Assembly (NCBI GenBank): GCA_022822905.1
Contig: JAJDYE010000017.1
Span: 124,001-188,000, forward strand
DNA: 64,000 bases
Reading direction: 5' to 3'
Source: Acidimicrobiia bacterium
Lineage (GTDB): Bacteria > Actinomycetota > Acidimicrobiia > Acidimicrobiales > Bin134
Position 1 is the first letter of the stretch; each line of letters starts with the position of its first letter. Under the pieces are notes generated by a model. That model ran no database searches. It had not been told where the DNA came from and saw nothing but the letters and a program-made list of their open reading frames with translations. Positions 1 to 6,992 of the stretch are shown piece by piece. A program made the position numbers and the translations under genes.

Positions 1-180
1 TTCATGGTCACAGAAGAGATGGTCGACCCACGGCCTGACTGGAAACAAGTGGTCAAAGAACACAGAGCGCGATGGGAAGCCATCCAGCTGAAAGCAGCAG
101 TGCGCCGAAATCAAGAAGACGCCGCTGCTGCCCTGCGTGAAGCTGGCTGGGATGTAATCGCACCTGACTTCGAAACATAG
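1..180 (+). CDS. Hypothetical protein, C-terminal part (5' end outside or at window edge)
   Basis: The first frame is open from base 1 to a TAG at 178-180. An ATG at base 4 could start a 58-residue protein, but the frame is open to the window edge, so it may be the tail of a longer protein. The visible part is charged and helical (WKQ, EHRARWE, ALREAGWDV). The ending with a Gly-Trp-Asp-Val turn is reminiscent of small nuclease-fold proteins, but this is too little to assign a family. Function unknown. Confidence 0.4.
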   Translation, partial: FMVTEEMVDPRPDWKQVVKEHRARWEAIQLKAAVRRNQEDAAAALREAGWDVIAPDFET

Positions 181-302
181 AGCCTTGTCACAGAGGGTCG
201 TTGCAATGCGACTGCCCAGATCAACTAGTGATGGACATTCGGCAGCGCTCCCGAATTCGAGTGGGGAAGCCAACATGCGGGCCGGTAGTGTGGTTCCTCG
301 TT

Positions 303-384
303 GGGTCGGTGCCCGAGCGGCCAAAGGGAACGGGCTGTAAACCCGTCGGCATAGCCTTCGGAGGTTCAAATCCTCCCCGGCCCA
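303..384 (+). tRNA. tRNA-Tyr (anticodon GTA)
   Basis: Class II tRNA with a long variable arm. The acceptor stem GGGTCGG (303-309) pairs with CCGGCCC (377-383), and base 384 is the A discriminator. The anticodon stem-loop carries GTA at 337-339, and the T-loop reads TTCAAAT. The 3' CCA is not encoded. It is the first of four tRNA genes (Tyr, Thr, Met, Trp) that precede secE, an arrangement common upstream of rpoBC in actinobacteria. Confidence 0.95.
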
Positions 385-390
385 CACAGC

Positions 391-427
391 AGAAAATTAC
401 CCAGCCCGCTAATGGGTGCCTCTGGGT
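391..427 (-). terminator. Possible terminator of the downstream minus-strand gene
   Basis: On the minus strand ACCCAG (427-422) pairs with CTGGGT (404-399), with further internal CCC/GGG pairing, and is followed by AATTTTCT. The stem overlaps the TAG stop of the unknown gene at 409-987. The stem is short and the U-run brief, so this is a modest call. Confidence 0.35.
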
Positions 428-987
428 CTGAGTTCCACGAATCGAGCCCATGCATCCGGATCGCCTGCTAGTTCAGCCAGGGCGATATCCCTTTCAACCA
501 GTGCTTGTTGAAGATCCAGGCTCTGCGTCTGATCGGGAGGCATTCGCGATGCAATCGCCGCTGCTGCGAGCTCAGTCAGGGGCTTACCAATCGCCTGTCG
601 ATAGTTGAAGCCGATGAGCTGCATGATCGTCAATGTCTCGGCCGCAAGAATCGACTCGAGCGCATCCAGCACCTGTGGCTCAAGCACTTCCTGTCCTGAC
701 GCCTCCATCAGTTGCCGGATCAAGGGCAACAGGTTCTCGGTGATGAAGTTAACGTCTTCCGCTGACAGCCGTTGCGCAACCAGCTCGTCGTCGAAAGCCT
801 GAGCGATCCGTACCAATTCGGACTTGTCAGCAAGCAGCTCATTGACGATGTCCTCTAGGGCCGCGATCGTCTCCTTGTCCCTCTTCCGCGCCTTCGCCGT
901 AGAAATCCGATCCGCCACAGCGGCAGCGGCGTTTCGGACAGCAGCCTCTGATAACAAAGCACTTAGTTCCTGAAGAGCCGGATCCAT
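409..987 (-). CDS. Conserved-looking helical protein of unknown function
   Basis: A 192-residue soluble protein with no signal peptide or membrane segment. It is almost entirely alpha-helical by composition: Ala/Leu/Glu-rich heptad-like stretches, a basic patch STAKARKRDKE near residue 30, then long amphipathic segments. It resembles unknown actinobacterial proteins that carry an AxxVADRI...KARKRDxE stretch, but I cannot name a function. It is transcribed alone. The ATG lies 6 bases after a TAGTCT box with no Shine-Dalgarno sequence, so the mRNA is probably leaderless. Confidence 0.7.
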   Translation of the reverse strand: MDPALQELSALLSEAAVRNAAAAVADRISTAKARKRDKETIAALEDIVNELLADKSELVRIAQAFDDELVAQRLSAEDVNFITENLLPLIRQLMEASGQEVLEPQVLDALESILAAETLTIMQLIGFNYRQAIGKPLTELAAAAIASRMPPDQTQSLDLQQALVERDIALAELAGDPDAWARFVELRPRGTH

Positions 988-993
988 GCCTTG

Positions 994-1020
994 AGACTAC
1001 GCCGCTCAGCAACACTTCAA
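994..1020 (-). promoter_or_regulatory. Candidate leaderless promoter for the unknown gene at 409-987
   Basis: On the minus strand TAGTCT (999-994) is followed by six bases and then the ATG at 987. A TTGAAG (1020-1015) lies 15 bases upstream, a short spacer. The -10 box placed so close to the start codon implies transcription begins at the ATG. Confidence 0.4.
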
Positions 1021-1203
1021 TGTAACTAAGTGCTAGCAACTAGCCGGGGCCTCCGGAAGCACCTACAGCGATCAGGACAAGGGGACATCCAGACCCTCCG
1101 GCCACACTAGGGCGGTTCACACCGCCAACCCCCAATGGCTGCGCGTGTCTACTTTTTTGCATTTTCTGATTATTTTCAAGGAGGATTGTGTCACTGAGGT
1201 CGG

Positions 1204-1209
1204 TATAAT
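1204..1209 (+). promoter_or_regulatory. Consensus -10 box (TATAAT) for a leaderless start of the HNH gene
   Basis: A perfect TATAAT ends 7 bases before the ATG at 1217, so transcription should begin at or next to the start codon. No convincing -35 hexamer lies at normal spacing. Between 988 and 1203 I see no gene; an AAGGAGG at 1178-1184 is followed only by a six-codon GTG frame that stops inside the TATAAT. Confidence 0.5.
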
Positions 1210-1216
1210 TTCATTT

Positions 1217-2452
1217 ATGGAATTTACGTTGAATCCCAGCACAAGCAGCGCTTATTCCAGTGTTGATGGGGGTTTCGAGTTTCCGGACTTCTCTGAGGCG
1301 GGCGCTTCGGAGCTGTTGGGTTTGATGGGCCAGGTTGATCTGCTGCGCCGCCGGGCTGAGGGGTATCTGGTGGGGCTGGTTGTCCGATACGGCGAACTCC
1401 AGGGGCCGGGTGCGGCTGCCACGGTGTGCCACCAATTCGGCATCAGCGCCTACCGGGCCCGCCAACTGGCCAGGACGGCCCGGGGAGTCGCGGCTATGCC
1501 CCAGATTCTCGGTGCGATCCAGGATGGTCTCATTTCGGCGGATCAGGCCGGGATGGTGTCCGAGTCGCACAAGCGCGCGCCGATGAGCGAACAAGATCAA
1601 CAAGAGCTGTTGGATCTGGGTGGCTGGCAGGGCCATGACGAGTTCAAGAAGACTGTCGCCGCTCGCGAAGACCAGCGCCGCGCCGACGACGGGATGAGCC
1701 GGGCCGAGCGCCAGCGGGCCCGCCGATCCGCCAAGGTGTTCGACGGCACAGGCGGCATGGTCGTTTTGCACGCCGAGCTCGACCAGGTGTCCGGCGACCG
1801 AGTCAAGGTGGCCCTCGGCGCCATGAACGCCAAGATGCTCGGCGACGACATCGCCTTCGACCCGATCCGCACCTTCGAGCAGCGCAACGCCGACGCGCTG
1901 GTGGCGCTCATCACCCAACAGCCGGCCGACAACGCCGAACCCGCAGCGGGCGGATTGGATTGCGGGATCCGCCCGCAGAAGACGGTGCTGGTGGTCTCCG
2001 CCGACTACGACGCCATCGAGAGCGGACTGAAGAACGCAGGGCTCATAGATGGCGCCCCCATCGACCTAGACGAGATCCGCCGCATCGCCTGCGAAGCAGA
2101 GATCGTGCCGATGATCTTTGGTGCCGACGGGCAGCCTCTCTATGTGGGGAGAGCCCAAAGAGCGGTAACCAAGGCCCAGAAGCTGGCCCTGTACAAAAGA
2201 GACGGGGGCTGTGTGGGCTGCGGCCTCAGGCCTCAGGTGTGCGACGCCCACCACATCCTTCCGTGGGATCAAAACGGGCCCACCGACATCACCAACCTGG
2301 TGCTGTTGTGCCCCCGCTGCCACACCAAAATCCACAAACACCACCACACCATCGAACACGACACTCAGACCGGGCGATACCTACTCCAACCCCCGCCCCG
2401 CCCCAGCCCCACAGCCCACCCGCCGCCCGCTGAACGACTGATCGCTGCCTGA
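1217..2452 (+). CDS. DUF222 / HNH endonuclease domain protein (REP13E12-like)
   Basis: A 411-residue protein. The N-terminal two thirds is a DUF222 domain (helical; LLRRRAEGYL near the start, AYRARQLARTARG region, RADDGMSRAERQRARR basic stretch). The C-terminus is a zinc-linked HNH nuclease, about residues 332-380: CxxC at 332-335, His-His in CDAHHILPW, Asn in TDITNL, CxxCH and a final His. Such proteins are abundant multicopy actinobacterial genes with undetermined biological role, often near mobile DNA. An in-frame start further upstream at 1145 exists, but the TATAAT box just before 1217 favours this ATG. No mobile-element ends are visible. Confidence 0.8.
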   Translation: MEFTLNPSTSSAYSSVDGGFEFPDFSEAGASELLGLMGQVDLLRRRAEGYLVGLVVRYGELQGPGAAATVCHQFGISAYRARQLARTARGVAAMPQILGAIQDGLISADQAGMVSESHKRAPMSEQDQQELLDLGGWQGHDEFKKTVAAREDQRRADDGMSRAERQRARRSAKVFDGTGGMVVLHAELDQVSGDRVKVALGAMNAKMLGDDIAFDPIRTFEQRNADALVALITQQPADNAEPAAGGLDCGIRPQKTVLVVSADYDAIESGLKNAGLIDGAPIDLDEIRRIACEAEIVPMIFGADGQPLYVGRAQRAVTKAQKLALYKRDGGCVGCGLRPQVCDAHHILPWDQNGPTDITNLVLLCPRCHTKIHKHHHTIEHDTQTGRYLLQPPPRPSPTAHPPPAERLIAA

Positions 2453-2485
2453 TCGGGCACTTGACCGTTACGAAATCTAGCTAGG

Positions 2486-2995
2486 TCAGATCTTCCAGTC
2501 TTGCAGCATGAGCTGCATCACGGTTACGTCTAGCCAGCGGCCGAATTTGCGGCCTACTTCGCGTTCGATGCCGGCTACTTCGAATCCCACGGAGCGGTGG
2601 ATGGCGACCGATGCCTCATTGCCTCCGGAAATCCGGGCGATCACGGTGTGGAAACCGTGGCTCTGAGCCAGGGCGATCAGCTCCGCCAGCAGATCCCGGC
2701 CGATGCCCTTGCCTCGATGGTCCTGGTGGACGTACACCGAGTTCTCCACGGTGGTGTTGTAGGCACAACGAGAATGGAAGGGCGACAGCGAGGAGAAGCC
2801 CAGCACGGTGTCATCGTCGTCATCGGGGGTGGCCACCAGCACGGCGTGAACCCCGCTGCGGTCTTGCAGCCAGGTGCGCTGGGCAGCCAAGGTGCGAGGC
2901 TCCAGTTCGAAAATGCTGGTCCCGTTCAGGATCTCGTAGTTGATGATTTCGCGGATGCCTTCGGCATCAGCCAGCCGAGCCGCACGAATCGCCAC
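2486..2995 (-). CDS. GNAT N-acetyltransferase, phosphinothricin acetyltransferase-like
   Basis: A 169-residue GNAT enzyme. The start region AIRAARLADAEGIREI, the FELEPRTL segment and the acetyl-CoA loop HRGKGIGRDLL with a following VAIHRSVGF match the family that acetylates phosphinothricin or methionine sulfoximine; the real substrate cannot be told from sequence. The frame is open upstream through both neighbouring tRNA genes, so a long start is not credible. GTG at 2995 is chosen because it follows a TACGGT box by 7 bases (leaderless) and begins the domain; GTG at 3004 is the alternative. Confidence 0.8.
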   Translation of the reverse strand: MAIRAARLADAEGIREIINYEILNGTSIFELEPRTLAAQRTWLQDRSGVHAVLVATPDDDDDTVLGFSSLSPFHSRCAYNTTVENSVYVHQDHRGKGIGRDLLAELIALAQSHGFHTVIARISGGNEASVAIHRSVGFEVAGIEREVGRKFGRWLDVTVMQLMLQDWKI

Positions 2996-3002
2996 CCGGC
3001 TC

Positions 3003-3008
3003 ACCGTA
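3003..3008 (-). promoter_or_regulatory. Candidate -10 box for leaderless GNAT gene
   Basis: TACGGT on the minus strand, 7 bases before the GTG at 2995. It is identical in sequence to the box in front of the S58 peptidase gene. Confidence 0.35.
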
Positions 3009-3093
3009 TCGCCTGCGGAGTCCCAAACCGGCTTTCCGCGGCATCTCGCAGGGTGGCAATATTGGCCCCGGACAGGGATAGAGTTCCCAGCCC

Positions 3094-3166
3094 GCCTCCT
3101 TAGCTCAGTCGGCAGAGCGTTTCCATGGTAAGGAAGAGGTCGAGAGTTCGATTCTCTCAGGAGGCT
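3094..3166 (+). tRNA. tRNA-Thr (anticodon GGT)
   Basis: Acceptor GCCTCCT (3094-3100) pairs perfectly with AGGAGGC (3159-3165), discriminator T. Anticodon stem TTTCC/GGAAG encloses ATGGTAA with anticodon GGT at 3127-3129. T-arm GAGAG-TTCGATT-CTCTC. CCA is not encoded. Confidence 0.95.
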
Positions 3167-3207
3167 CAGGGCCCCTTCGGCGGTTTCCAGCGTTGGAAGG
3201 GCCCCGG

Positions 3208-3284
3208 GGCGGCGTAGCTCAGTCGGTAAGAGCGCTCGACTCATAATCGAGAGGTCGCCAGTTCGAGTCTGGCCGCCGCTACCA
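3208..3284 (+). tRNA. tRNA-Met (anticodon CAT, elongator)
   Basis: Acceptor GGCGGCG (3208-3214) pairs with CGCCGCT (3274-3280, one G-T), followed by A and an encoded CCA to 3284. Anticodon loop CTCATAA, anticodon CAT at 3242-3244. The anticodon stem CTCGA/TCGAG lacks the three G-C pairs of initiators, and position 1 is paired, so this is an elongator rather than fMet; a CAT tRNA-Ile cannot be fully excluded. Confidence 0.93.
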
Positions 3285-3285
3285 C

Positions 3286-3323
3286 CCACCCTTTCGCCCT
3301 GCCGTGGGCCGGCGATAGGGTGG
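3286..3323 (+). terminator. Strong stem-loop after tRNA-Met
   Basis: A 13-position stem (3286-3298 with 3311-3323) with a single T-T mismatch and a 12-base loop. The following sequence CTCTATC is only weakly U-rich. Its 3' arm contains TAGGGT (3316-3321), a possible -10 for the sigma-factor gene, so termination of the tRNA unit and initiation of the next may share sequence. Confidence 0.5.
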
Positions 3324-3375
3324 CTCTATCGAACCCGCAGCATCTCGCGAGCACGTCCCCGAGGACGCCGAACTG

Positions 3376-3960
3376 GTGGAAGCCGCCCGCCGCGGCGACC
3401 GCGACGCGTTCAACGAGCTAGTCCGGTCCACCTACCGAGACATCTACGCCTTGGCCTATCGGCTCACCGGCAACCGGGAGGACGCGGGCGATGTGGTGCA
3501 AGACGCCTATGTCCGGGCCTACCGGGCGATTCGCCGCTTCCGGGGCGACTCCAGTTTCTCCACCTGGATGTACCGCATTACCAACAACTGCGCGTCCACG
3601 CATTTGAGCCGCCGAACCCGCCAACGCACCGAGGAACTGAGTGACGACGTCCCCATCGTCGATCTGCGGCCCGAGCAGGACCCGAGCCTGCGAGCCGAGG
3701 CCGCCGTCCTGCGCCACCACATCGACCGAGCGATACGGGCGCTGCCCGAGCGGTTGCGCCAGGTGGTGGTGCTGCGTGATCTGCACGACCTCTCTCACAG
3801 TGAGATCGCCGCCGAGTTGGGCATCACCACCTCTGCGGCCAAGGTCCGACTCCATCGGGCCCGTCAGCGGCTTCGTACCGTGTTGCAACGCACAACTGAG
3901 TTCGGCGCCGACCAAGCCGCGCTCGCGGACCAAGGACACCAAGACGAGGCGGCCTCATGA
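3376..3960 (+). CDS. ECF-family RNA polymerase sigma factor
   Basis: A 194-residue sigma-70 family protein of the extracytoplasmic-function type. Region 2 lies in about residues 10-85 (AFNELVRSTYRDIYALAYRL, then DAGDVVQDAYVRAYRA, FSTWMYRI) and region 4 in about 115-170 (LPERLRQVVVLRDL, SHSEIAAELGI, AKVRLHRARQRLR). It would redirect RNA polymerase to stress-type promoters. The GTG at 3376 follows a weak GAGGA. The frame is open back to a TAG at 3316. Its stop overlaps the next ATG (ATGA), so the small membrane protein is translationally coupled. It occupies the position where rpmG often lies. Confidence 0.9.
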   Translation: MEAARRGDRDAFNELVRSTYRDIYALAYRLTGNREDAGDVVQDAYVRAYRAIRRFRGDSSFSTWMYRITNNCASTHLSRRTRQRTEELSDDVPIVDLRPEQDPSLRAEAAVLRHHIDRAIRALPERLRQVVVLRDLHDLSHSEIAAELGITTSAAKVRLHRARQRLRTVLQRTTEFGADQAALADQGHQDEAAS

Positions 3961-4142
3961 TCAATGACGCCACCCGGTCATTCGACCACCGTCCCCCAGC
4001 CGAGGCGCCACCCACCCTGGTGTGGAAGGTCATGGCCCGGCTCGACCAGTACGACCGGCGCCGACAGCTCATCCGGCGCTTCCTGGCCGCCACCACCCTG
4101 GCGGTTATCACCGTCCTCTTCCGCCGTCGAGCCCGCCGATAG
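3957..4142 (+). CDS. Small single-pass membrane protein coupled to the sigma factor
   Basis: A 61-residue protein that overlaps the sigma-factor stop by ATGA. It has a soluble, basic N-terminal half (LVWKVMARLDQYDRRRQLIRR), one hydrophobic helix (FLAATTLAVITVLF) and a basic end RRRARR. The arrangement recalls sigma/anti-sigma pairs, but there is no zinc-binding HxxxCxxC anti-sigma motif and the protein is far too short for a standard anti-sigma factor. A minimal regulator or a degraded anti-sigma gene are both possible. Confidence 0.55.
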   Translation: MINDATRSFDHRPPAEAPPTLVWKVMARLDQYDRRRQLIRRFLAATTLAVITVLFRRRARR

Positions 4143-4152
4143 TCGCGCTTCC

Positions 4153-4245
4153 CGCGCGATTTCGTATTGGGATGGCCTCTATTGATATCCATGACTCCGA
4201 CAGGTCTTGTCGAAGGAGGGCGCGCGATTTCGTATTGGGATGGCC
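4153..4245 (+). repeat. 25-bp perfect direct repeat upstream of tRNA-Trp
   Basis: The 25 bases at 4153-4177 recur exactly at 4221-4245, 68 bases apart. The second copy supplies the likely -35 element (TTGGGA) of the tRNA-Trp promoter. Confidence 0.9.
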
Positions 4246-4264
4246 CCGGCCGGCGCTGTAGCCT
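4235..4264 (+). promoter_or_regulatory. Candidate promoter of tRNA-Trp/secE/nusG
   Basis: TTGGGA (4235-4240), 18-base spacer, TAGCCT (4259-4264); predicted start near 4271, about 15 bases before tRNA-Trp. Confidence 0.35.
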
Positions 4265-4285
4265 TGTCTTGCCCCTAACGAACGA

Positions 4286-4358
4286 AGGGCAGTGGCTCAA
4301 TTGGTAGAGCACCGGTCTCCAAAACCGGCGGTTGGGGGTTCGAGTCCCTCCTGCCCTG
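4286..4358 (+). tRNA. tRNA-Trp (anticodon CCA)
   Basis: Acceptor AGGGCAG (4286-4292) pairs perfectly with CTGCCCT (4351-4357), G discriminator. Anticodon stem CCGGT/ACCGG encloses CTCCAAA with anticodon CCA at 4319-4321. T-loop TTCGAGT. Directly precedes secE, as in most actinobacteria. Confidence 0.96.
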
Positions 4359-4403
4359 CGCAAGCAAGCCCGTCTCCCTAGTGCCGGGTGCACTGGAGTC
4401 AGC

Positions 4404-4709
4404 ATGACCGACCTGAACCGACAACAGAAGAGGATGGCCAAGAAGCAGGGCTTTGTCGACGAGGAAGGCACCCCGGTCCGCGACCGCCGCCAGCCTCGCA
4501 ATCAGCCCCGCCCCGGCGAAGAGCGGGTAGGACCGGTCCAGTTCCTGCGCGAGGTGCGCGGCGAGCTCCGCAAGGTGTCGTGGCCCCGGCGCGATGAAGT
4601 CGTCAACTACTCCATCGTGGTGCTGGTGGTGTTGGTGCTGCTCACCGCGGCCATCGGTTTGCTCGACTGGGGCTTCAGCGAAGCCATCCTGAAATTGTTC
4701 GATCGATGA
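4404..4709 (+). CDS. secE: Preprotein translocase subunit SecE
   Basis: A 101-residue SecE. A hydrophilic N-terminus (about 50 residues, with KKQGF) leads to the conserved amphipathic segment VQFLREVRGELRKVSWPRRDEV, followed by one transmembrane helix (VVLVVLVLLTAAIGLLDW) and a short tail. It stabilises SecY in the inner membrane. The ATG at 4404 is preferred over upstream in-frame positions that run into tRNA-Trp. Overlaps nusG by ATGA, the usual pairing. Confidence 0.95.
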   Translation: MTDLNRQQKRMAKKQGFVDEEGTPVRDRRQPRNQPRPGEERVGPVQFLREVRGELRKVSWPRRDEVVNYSIVVLVVLVLLTAAIGLLDWGFSEAILKLFDR

Positions 4710-5554
4710 GTCCCGAGGTAGACGAAACCGAAATGACTGACCTCTTCCCCACCACCACCGCCGATGAGACCGAATCCGATTCCGAGACGGTCGACGCCGA
4801 CACCCCGGTTGACGCCGCCGAGGCCGCGGCCGCACTGCTGCCCACCGGGCCGGGCACCCAACCCGAACCCGAGGTCCCCGACCCAGTTGGCGACAGCTTT
4901 CTTGACGACGCTGCCCTGACAGAAGATGCGGCCGAGGTAATCGACGCCGAAGACCTGGTCTATGAGAAGGCCGAAGAAGAAGTCGAAACCATCAGCCCCT
5001 ACGACATGCCCGGGAAGTGGTACGTGGTCCATACCCAGTCGGGCTATGAGAACAAGGTCCAGCAGAACATCGAAGCCCGCCGCAAGACCATGGACATGGA
5101 GAGCCACATCCACGAAACCGTCATCCCCATGGAAGACGTGGTGGAGTTCAAAGCCGGCAAGAAGGTCACCACCAAGAAGAAGATGTTTCCCGGCTATCTG
5201 CTGGTCCGAGCCGAGATGAACGACATCTCTTGGGAAGTGATCCGCAACACTCCCGGCGTGACCGGCTTTGTGGGCCACGGTCGCCGGGGCAGCAAGCCCT
5301 CCGCCCTCAAGCGCAAGGACGTGGAGAACTTCCTCCAAGTCAAGACCGACGGCGAGCAGACTGTCCGCCGCACCAAGCCCCGCCTTCTCTACGAGGTGGG
5401 CGAGACCATCCGGGTCAAAGAAGGTCCCTTCGCCGACTTCTCCGGCGAGGTGGCCGAGATCAACGAGGACCAGCTCAAGGTGAAGGTGTTGGTCAACATC
5501 TTCGGCCGGGAGACCCCCGTCGAGCTTGAGTTCTCCCAAGTCGCCAAATTGTAA
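4706..5554 (+). CDS. nusG: Transcription termination/antitermination protein NusG
   Basis: A 282-residue NusG. The NGN domain starts near residue 108 (GKWYVVHTQSGYENKVQQNI, then FPGYLLVRAEM, NTPGVTGFVG) and the C-terminal KOW domain has ETIRVKEGPFADFSGEVAEI. It binds the RNA polymerase clamp and Rho or S10. The first ~105 residues form an acidic, Thr/Pro/Ala-rich extension, longer than in E. coli (181 residues) and typical in kind for actinobacteria. Its 3' end is part of a threefold 35-bp tandem repeat. Confidence 0.97.
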   Translation: MSPEVDETEMTDLFPTTTADETESDSETVDADTPVDAAEAAAALLPTGPGTQPEPEVPDPVGDSFLDDAALTEDAAEVIDAEDLVYEKAEEEVETISPYDMPGKWYVVHTQSGYENKVQQNIEARRKTMDMESHIHETVIPMEDVVEFKAGKKVTTKKKMFPGYLLVRAEMNDISWEVIRNTPGVTGFVGHGRRGSKPSALKRKDVENFLQVKTDGEQTVRRTKPRLLYEVGETIRVKEGPFADFSGEVAEINEDQLKVKVLVNIFGRETPVELEFSQVAKL

Positions 5555-5628
5555 GAAGGCTTGAGTTCTCCCAAGTGGCCAAATTGTAAGAAGATTCAAG
5601 CTCTCTCAAGTCGCCAAGCAGCAAGACG
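5524..5628 (+). repeat. Three tandem 35-bp copies of the nusG 3' end
   Basis: Units at 5524-5558, 5559-5593 and 5594-5628. Unit 1 encodes the last NusG residues and the TAA; unit 2 differs from it at one position and repeats the TAA; unit 3 is more diverged. They fill the nusG-rplK gap. Confidence 0.9.
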
Positions 5629-5651
5629 ACCTAGCCAGAAGGGGCACAGTC

Positions 5652-6077
5652 ATGGCTCAAAAAAAGGTAGCCACCACCATCAAAATCCAGATTCCGGCCG
5701 GCCAGGCCACCCCGGCACCCCCGGTGGGCACTGCGCTCGGCCCCCACGGCGTGGCCATCATGGACTTCTGCCGGGACTACAACGCCAAGACCGAGGACAA
5801 GCGGGGCCAGATCATCCCGGTGGAGATCACCATCTACGAAGACCGCACGTTCACCTTCATAACCAAGACCCCGCCCACCTCGTTTTTGATTCGCGAGGCG
5901 GCCAGTCTGGAAAAGGGATCAATGGAGCCGGGCCGCGAATTGGTCGGCACCATCACCGACGCCCAGTGCGCTGAGATCGCCAAGATCAAGATGCCCGACC
6001 TCAACACCGACGACCTCGAGCAAGCCAAGCTGCAAGTGGCCGGAACCGCCCGCAGCATGGGCATCACGGTGGAGTAG
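5652..6077 (+). CDS. rplK: 50S ribosomal protein L11
   Basis: A 141-residue L11. N-terminal domain motif [21 protein letters not shown]; the C-terminal rRNA-binding domain includes [14 protein letters not shown] and the final ARSMGITVE. It forms the GTPase-associated centre with 23S rRNA and L10/L12. Preceded by an AGAAGGGG ribosome-binding site, followed after 14 bases by rplA. Confidence 0.98.
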   Translation: MAQKKVATTIKIQIPAGQATPAPPVGTALGPHGVAIMDFCRDYNAKTEDKRGQIIPVEITIYEDRTFTFITKTPPTSFLIREAASLEKGSMEPGRELVGTITDAQCAEIAKIKMPDLNTDDLEQAKLQVAGTARSMGITVE

Positions 6078-6091
6078 GAAAGGGAGCCGAC

Positions 6092-6793
6092 ATGGCGAAG
6101 AATGGCAAGCGGTACAGCGATGCCGCCCAGCGCTACGACAAGCAACACCCGCACACCGCCCAAGAGGGCGTCGAGCTGGTGAAGAGCTTGGCCGCGGCAA
6201 AATTCGACGAGACCTTGGAACTCGCTGCCCGTCTGGGGGTTGATCCCCGCAAGGCCGAGCAGATGATCCGGGGAACGGTCAGCCTGCCCTCGGGCACCGG
6301 CACCGACGTCCGGGTGGCGGTGTTCGCACAGGGCGAAGCGGCTGCGCAGGCCAGCGAGGCCGGGGCCGACGTGGTGGGCGCCGACGATCTCGCCGAGCAG
6401 GTACAGGCCGGCCAGATGGACTTCGACGTGGCCATCGCCACCCCCGACATGATGCCGGTGGTGGGAAAGCTCGGAAAGGTCCTGGGCCCACGAGGGCTCA
6501 TGCCCAACCCGAAGACCGGCACGGTTACCGACGACGTGGCCAAAGCAGTGGGCGAGTTCAAGAGCGGCAAAGTGGAATACCGCACCGACCGCCAGGGCAA
6601 TGTCCACGTTCCGGTGGGCAAGGTCAGCTTCGAGGCCGATGCCCTGGTGGCCAACATCCGCGCCGTCATGGAGGAGATCAATCGGGCCAAGCCCGCAGCC
6701 CTCAAGGGCCGATATATACGCAAGGTCGCCATCTCCTCCACCATGGGACCCAGCGTCCGGCTGGATCCCGCCGACTTGGGCGCCAGCAACTGA
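6092..6793 (+). CDS. rplA: 50S ribosomal protein L1
   Basis: A 233-residue L1 of the L1 stalk. Recognisable segments: [47 protein letters not shown] and [18 protein letters not shown]. Normal length for bacteria. GGAAAGGGAG lies just upstream of the ATG. Forms an L11-L1 operon with rplK; L1 commonly autoregulates such operons by binding its mRNA, but I cannot identify that site here. Confidence 0.98.
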   Translation: MAKNGKRYSDAAQRYDKQHPHTAQEGVELVKSLAAAKFDETLELAARLGVDPRKAEQMIRGTVSLPSGTGTDVRVAVFAQGEAAAQASEAGADVVGADDLAEQVQAGQMDFDVAIATPDMMPVVGKLGKVLGPRGLMPNPKTGTVTDDVAKAVGEFKSGKVEYRTDRQGNVHVPVGKVSFEADALVANIRAVMEEINRAKPAALKGRYIRKVAISSTMGPSVRLDPADLGASN

Positions 6794-6794
6794 T

Positions 6795-6822
6795 TTGGTA
6801 CCTTTTGTCGCTCACAAATAAT
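6795..6822 (+). promoter_or_regulatory. Candidate promoter of rplJ-rplL
   Basis: TTGGTA (6795-6800), 16-base spacer, AATAAT (6817-6822, five of six consensus bases). Predicted start near 6829 would give a 160-base leader. Confidence 0.4.
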
Positions 6823-6828
6823 CGATTT

Positions 6829-6992
6829 GCCGCAGACATCAGGCGCAGTGCCCCGCACCGCTTAATCGGCTGACACTCGGTTCCCACCGAGTCGTTGGCC
6901 AGCCTGACGAGGTGAACCCTCCCGAAACTCGTGGGGCGTTCGCACGTTAGCGGCGCCCCATTGCTGGTTTTTGCGGAAGGTTCAGCAAGCTG
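6829..6992 (+). promoter_or_regulatory. Probable ribosomal protein L10 leader
   Basis: The 5' region of rplJ is long and structured. A perfect 7-bp hairpin (6875-6881 with 6886-6892, loop TCCC) is followed by an internal loop region and a second stem TGGGGCG/CGCCCCA (6932-6938, 6954-6960) extended by CGC/GCG, then a GGTTTTTG. Position and architecture fit the L10 leader, where L10(L12)4 binds the mRNA to repress rplJL. The T-run after the second stem could make it an attenuator. Assignment rests on position and folding by eye. Confidence 0.5.

Noticed and set aside
1178..1209. AAGGAGG followed by a six-codon GTG frame upstream of the HNH gene
   Set aside because: The frame stops within the TATAAT box that should drive the gene, so it is probably not in the mRNA.
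1217..2452. DUF222-HNH gene as part of an insertion element
   Set aside because: No inverted repeats, target duplications or transposase are visible around it.
3168..3205. G/C-rich imperfect hairpin between tRNA-Thr and tRNA-Met
   Set aside because: GGGCCCC/GGGGCCC-type pairing needs a bulge and has no U-tract; more likely a tRNA spacer or processing structure than a terminator.
3005..3289. Long N-terminal extension of the GNAT frame
   Set aside because: It runs antisense through tRNA-Met and tRNA-Thr and has no family similarity; the domain starts at 2995.
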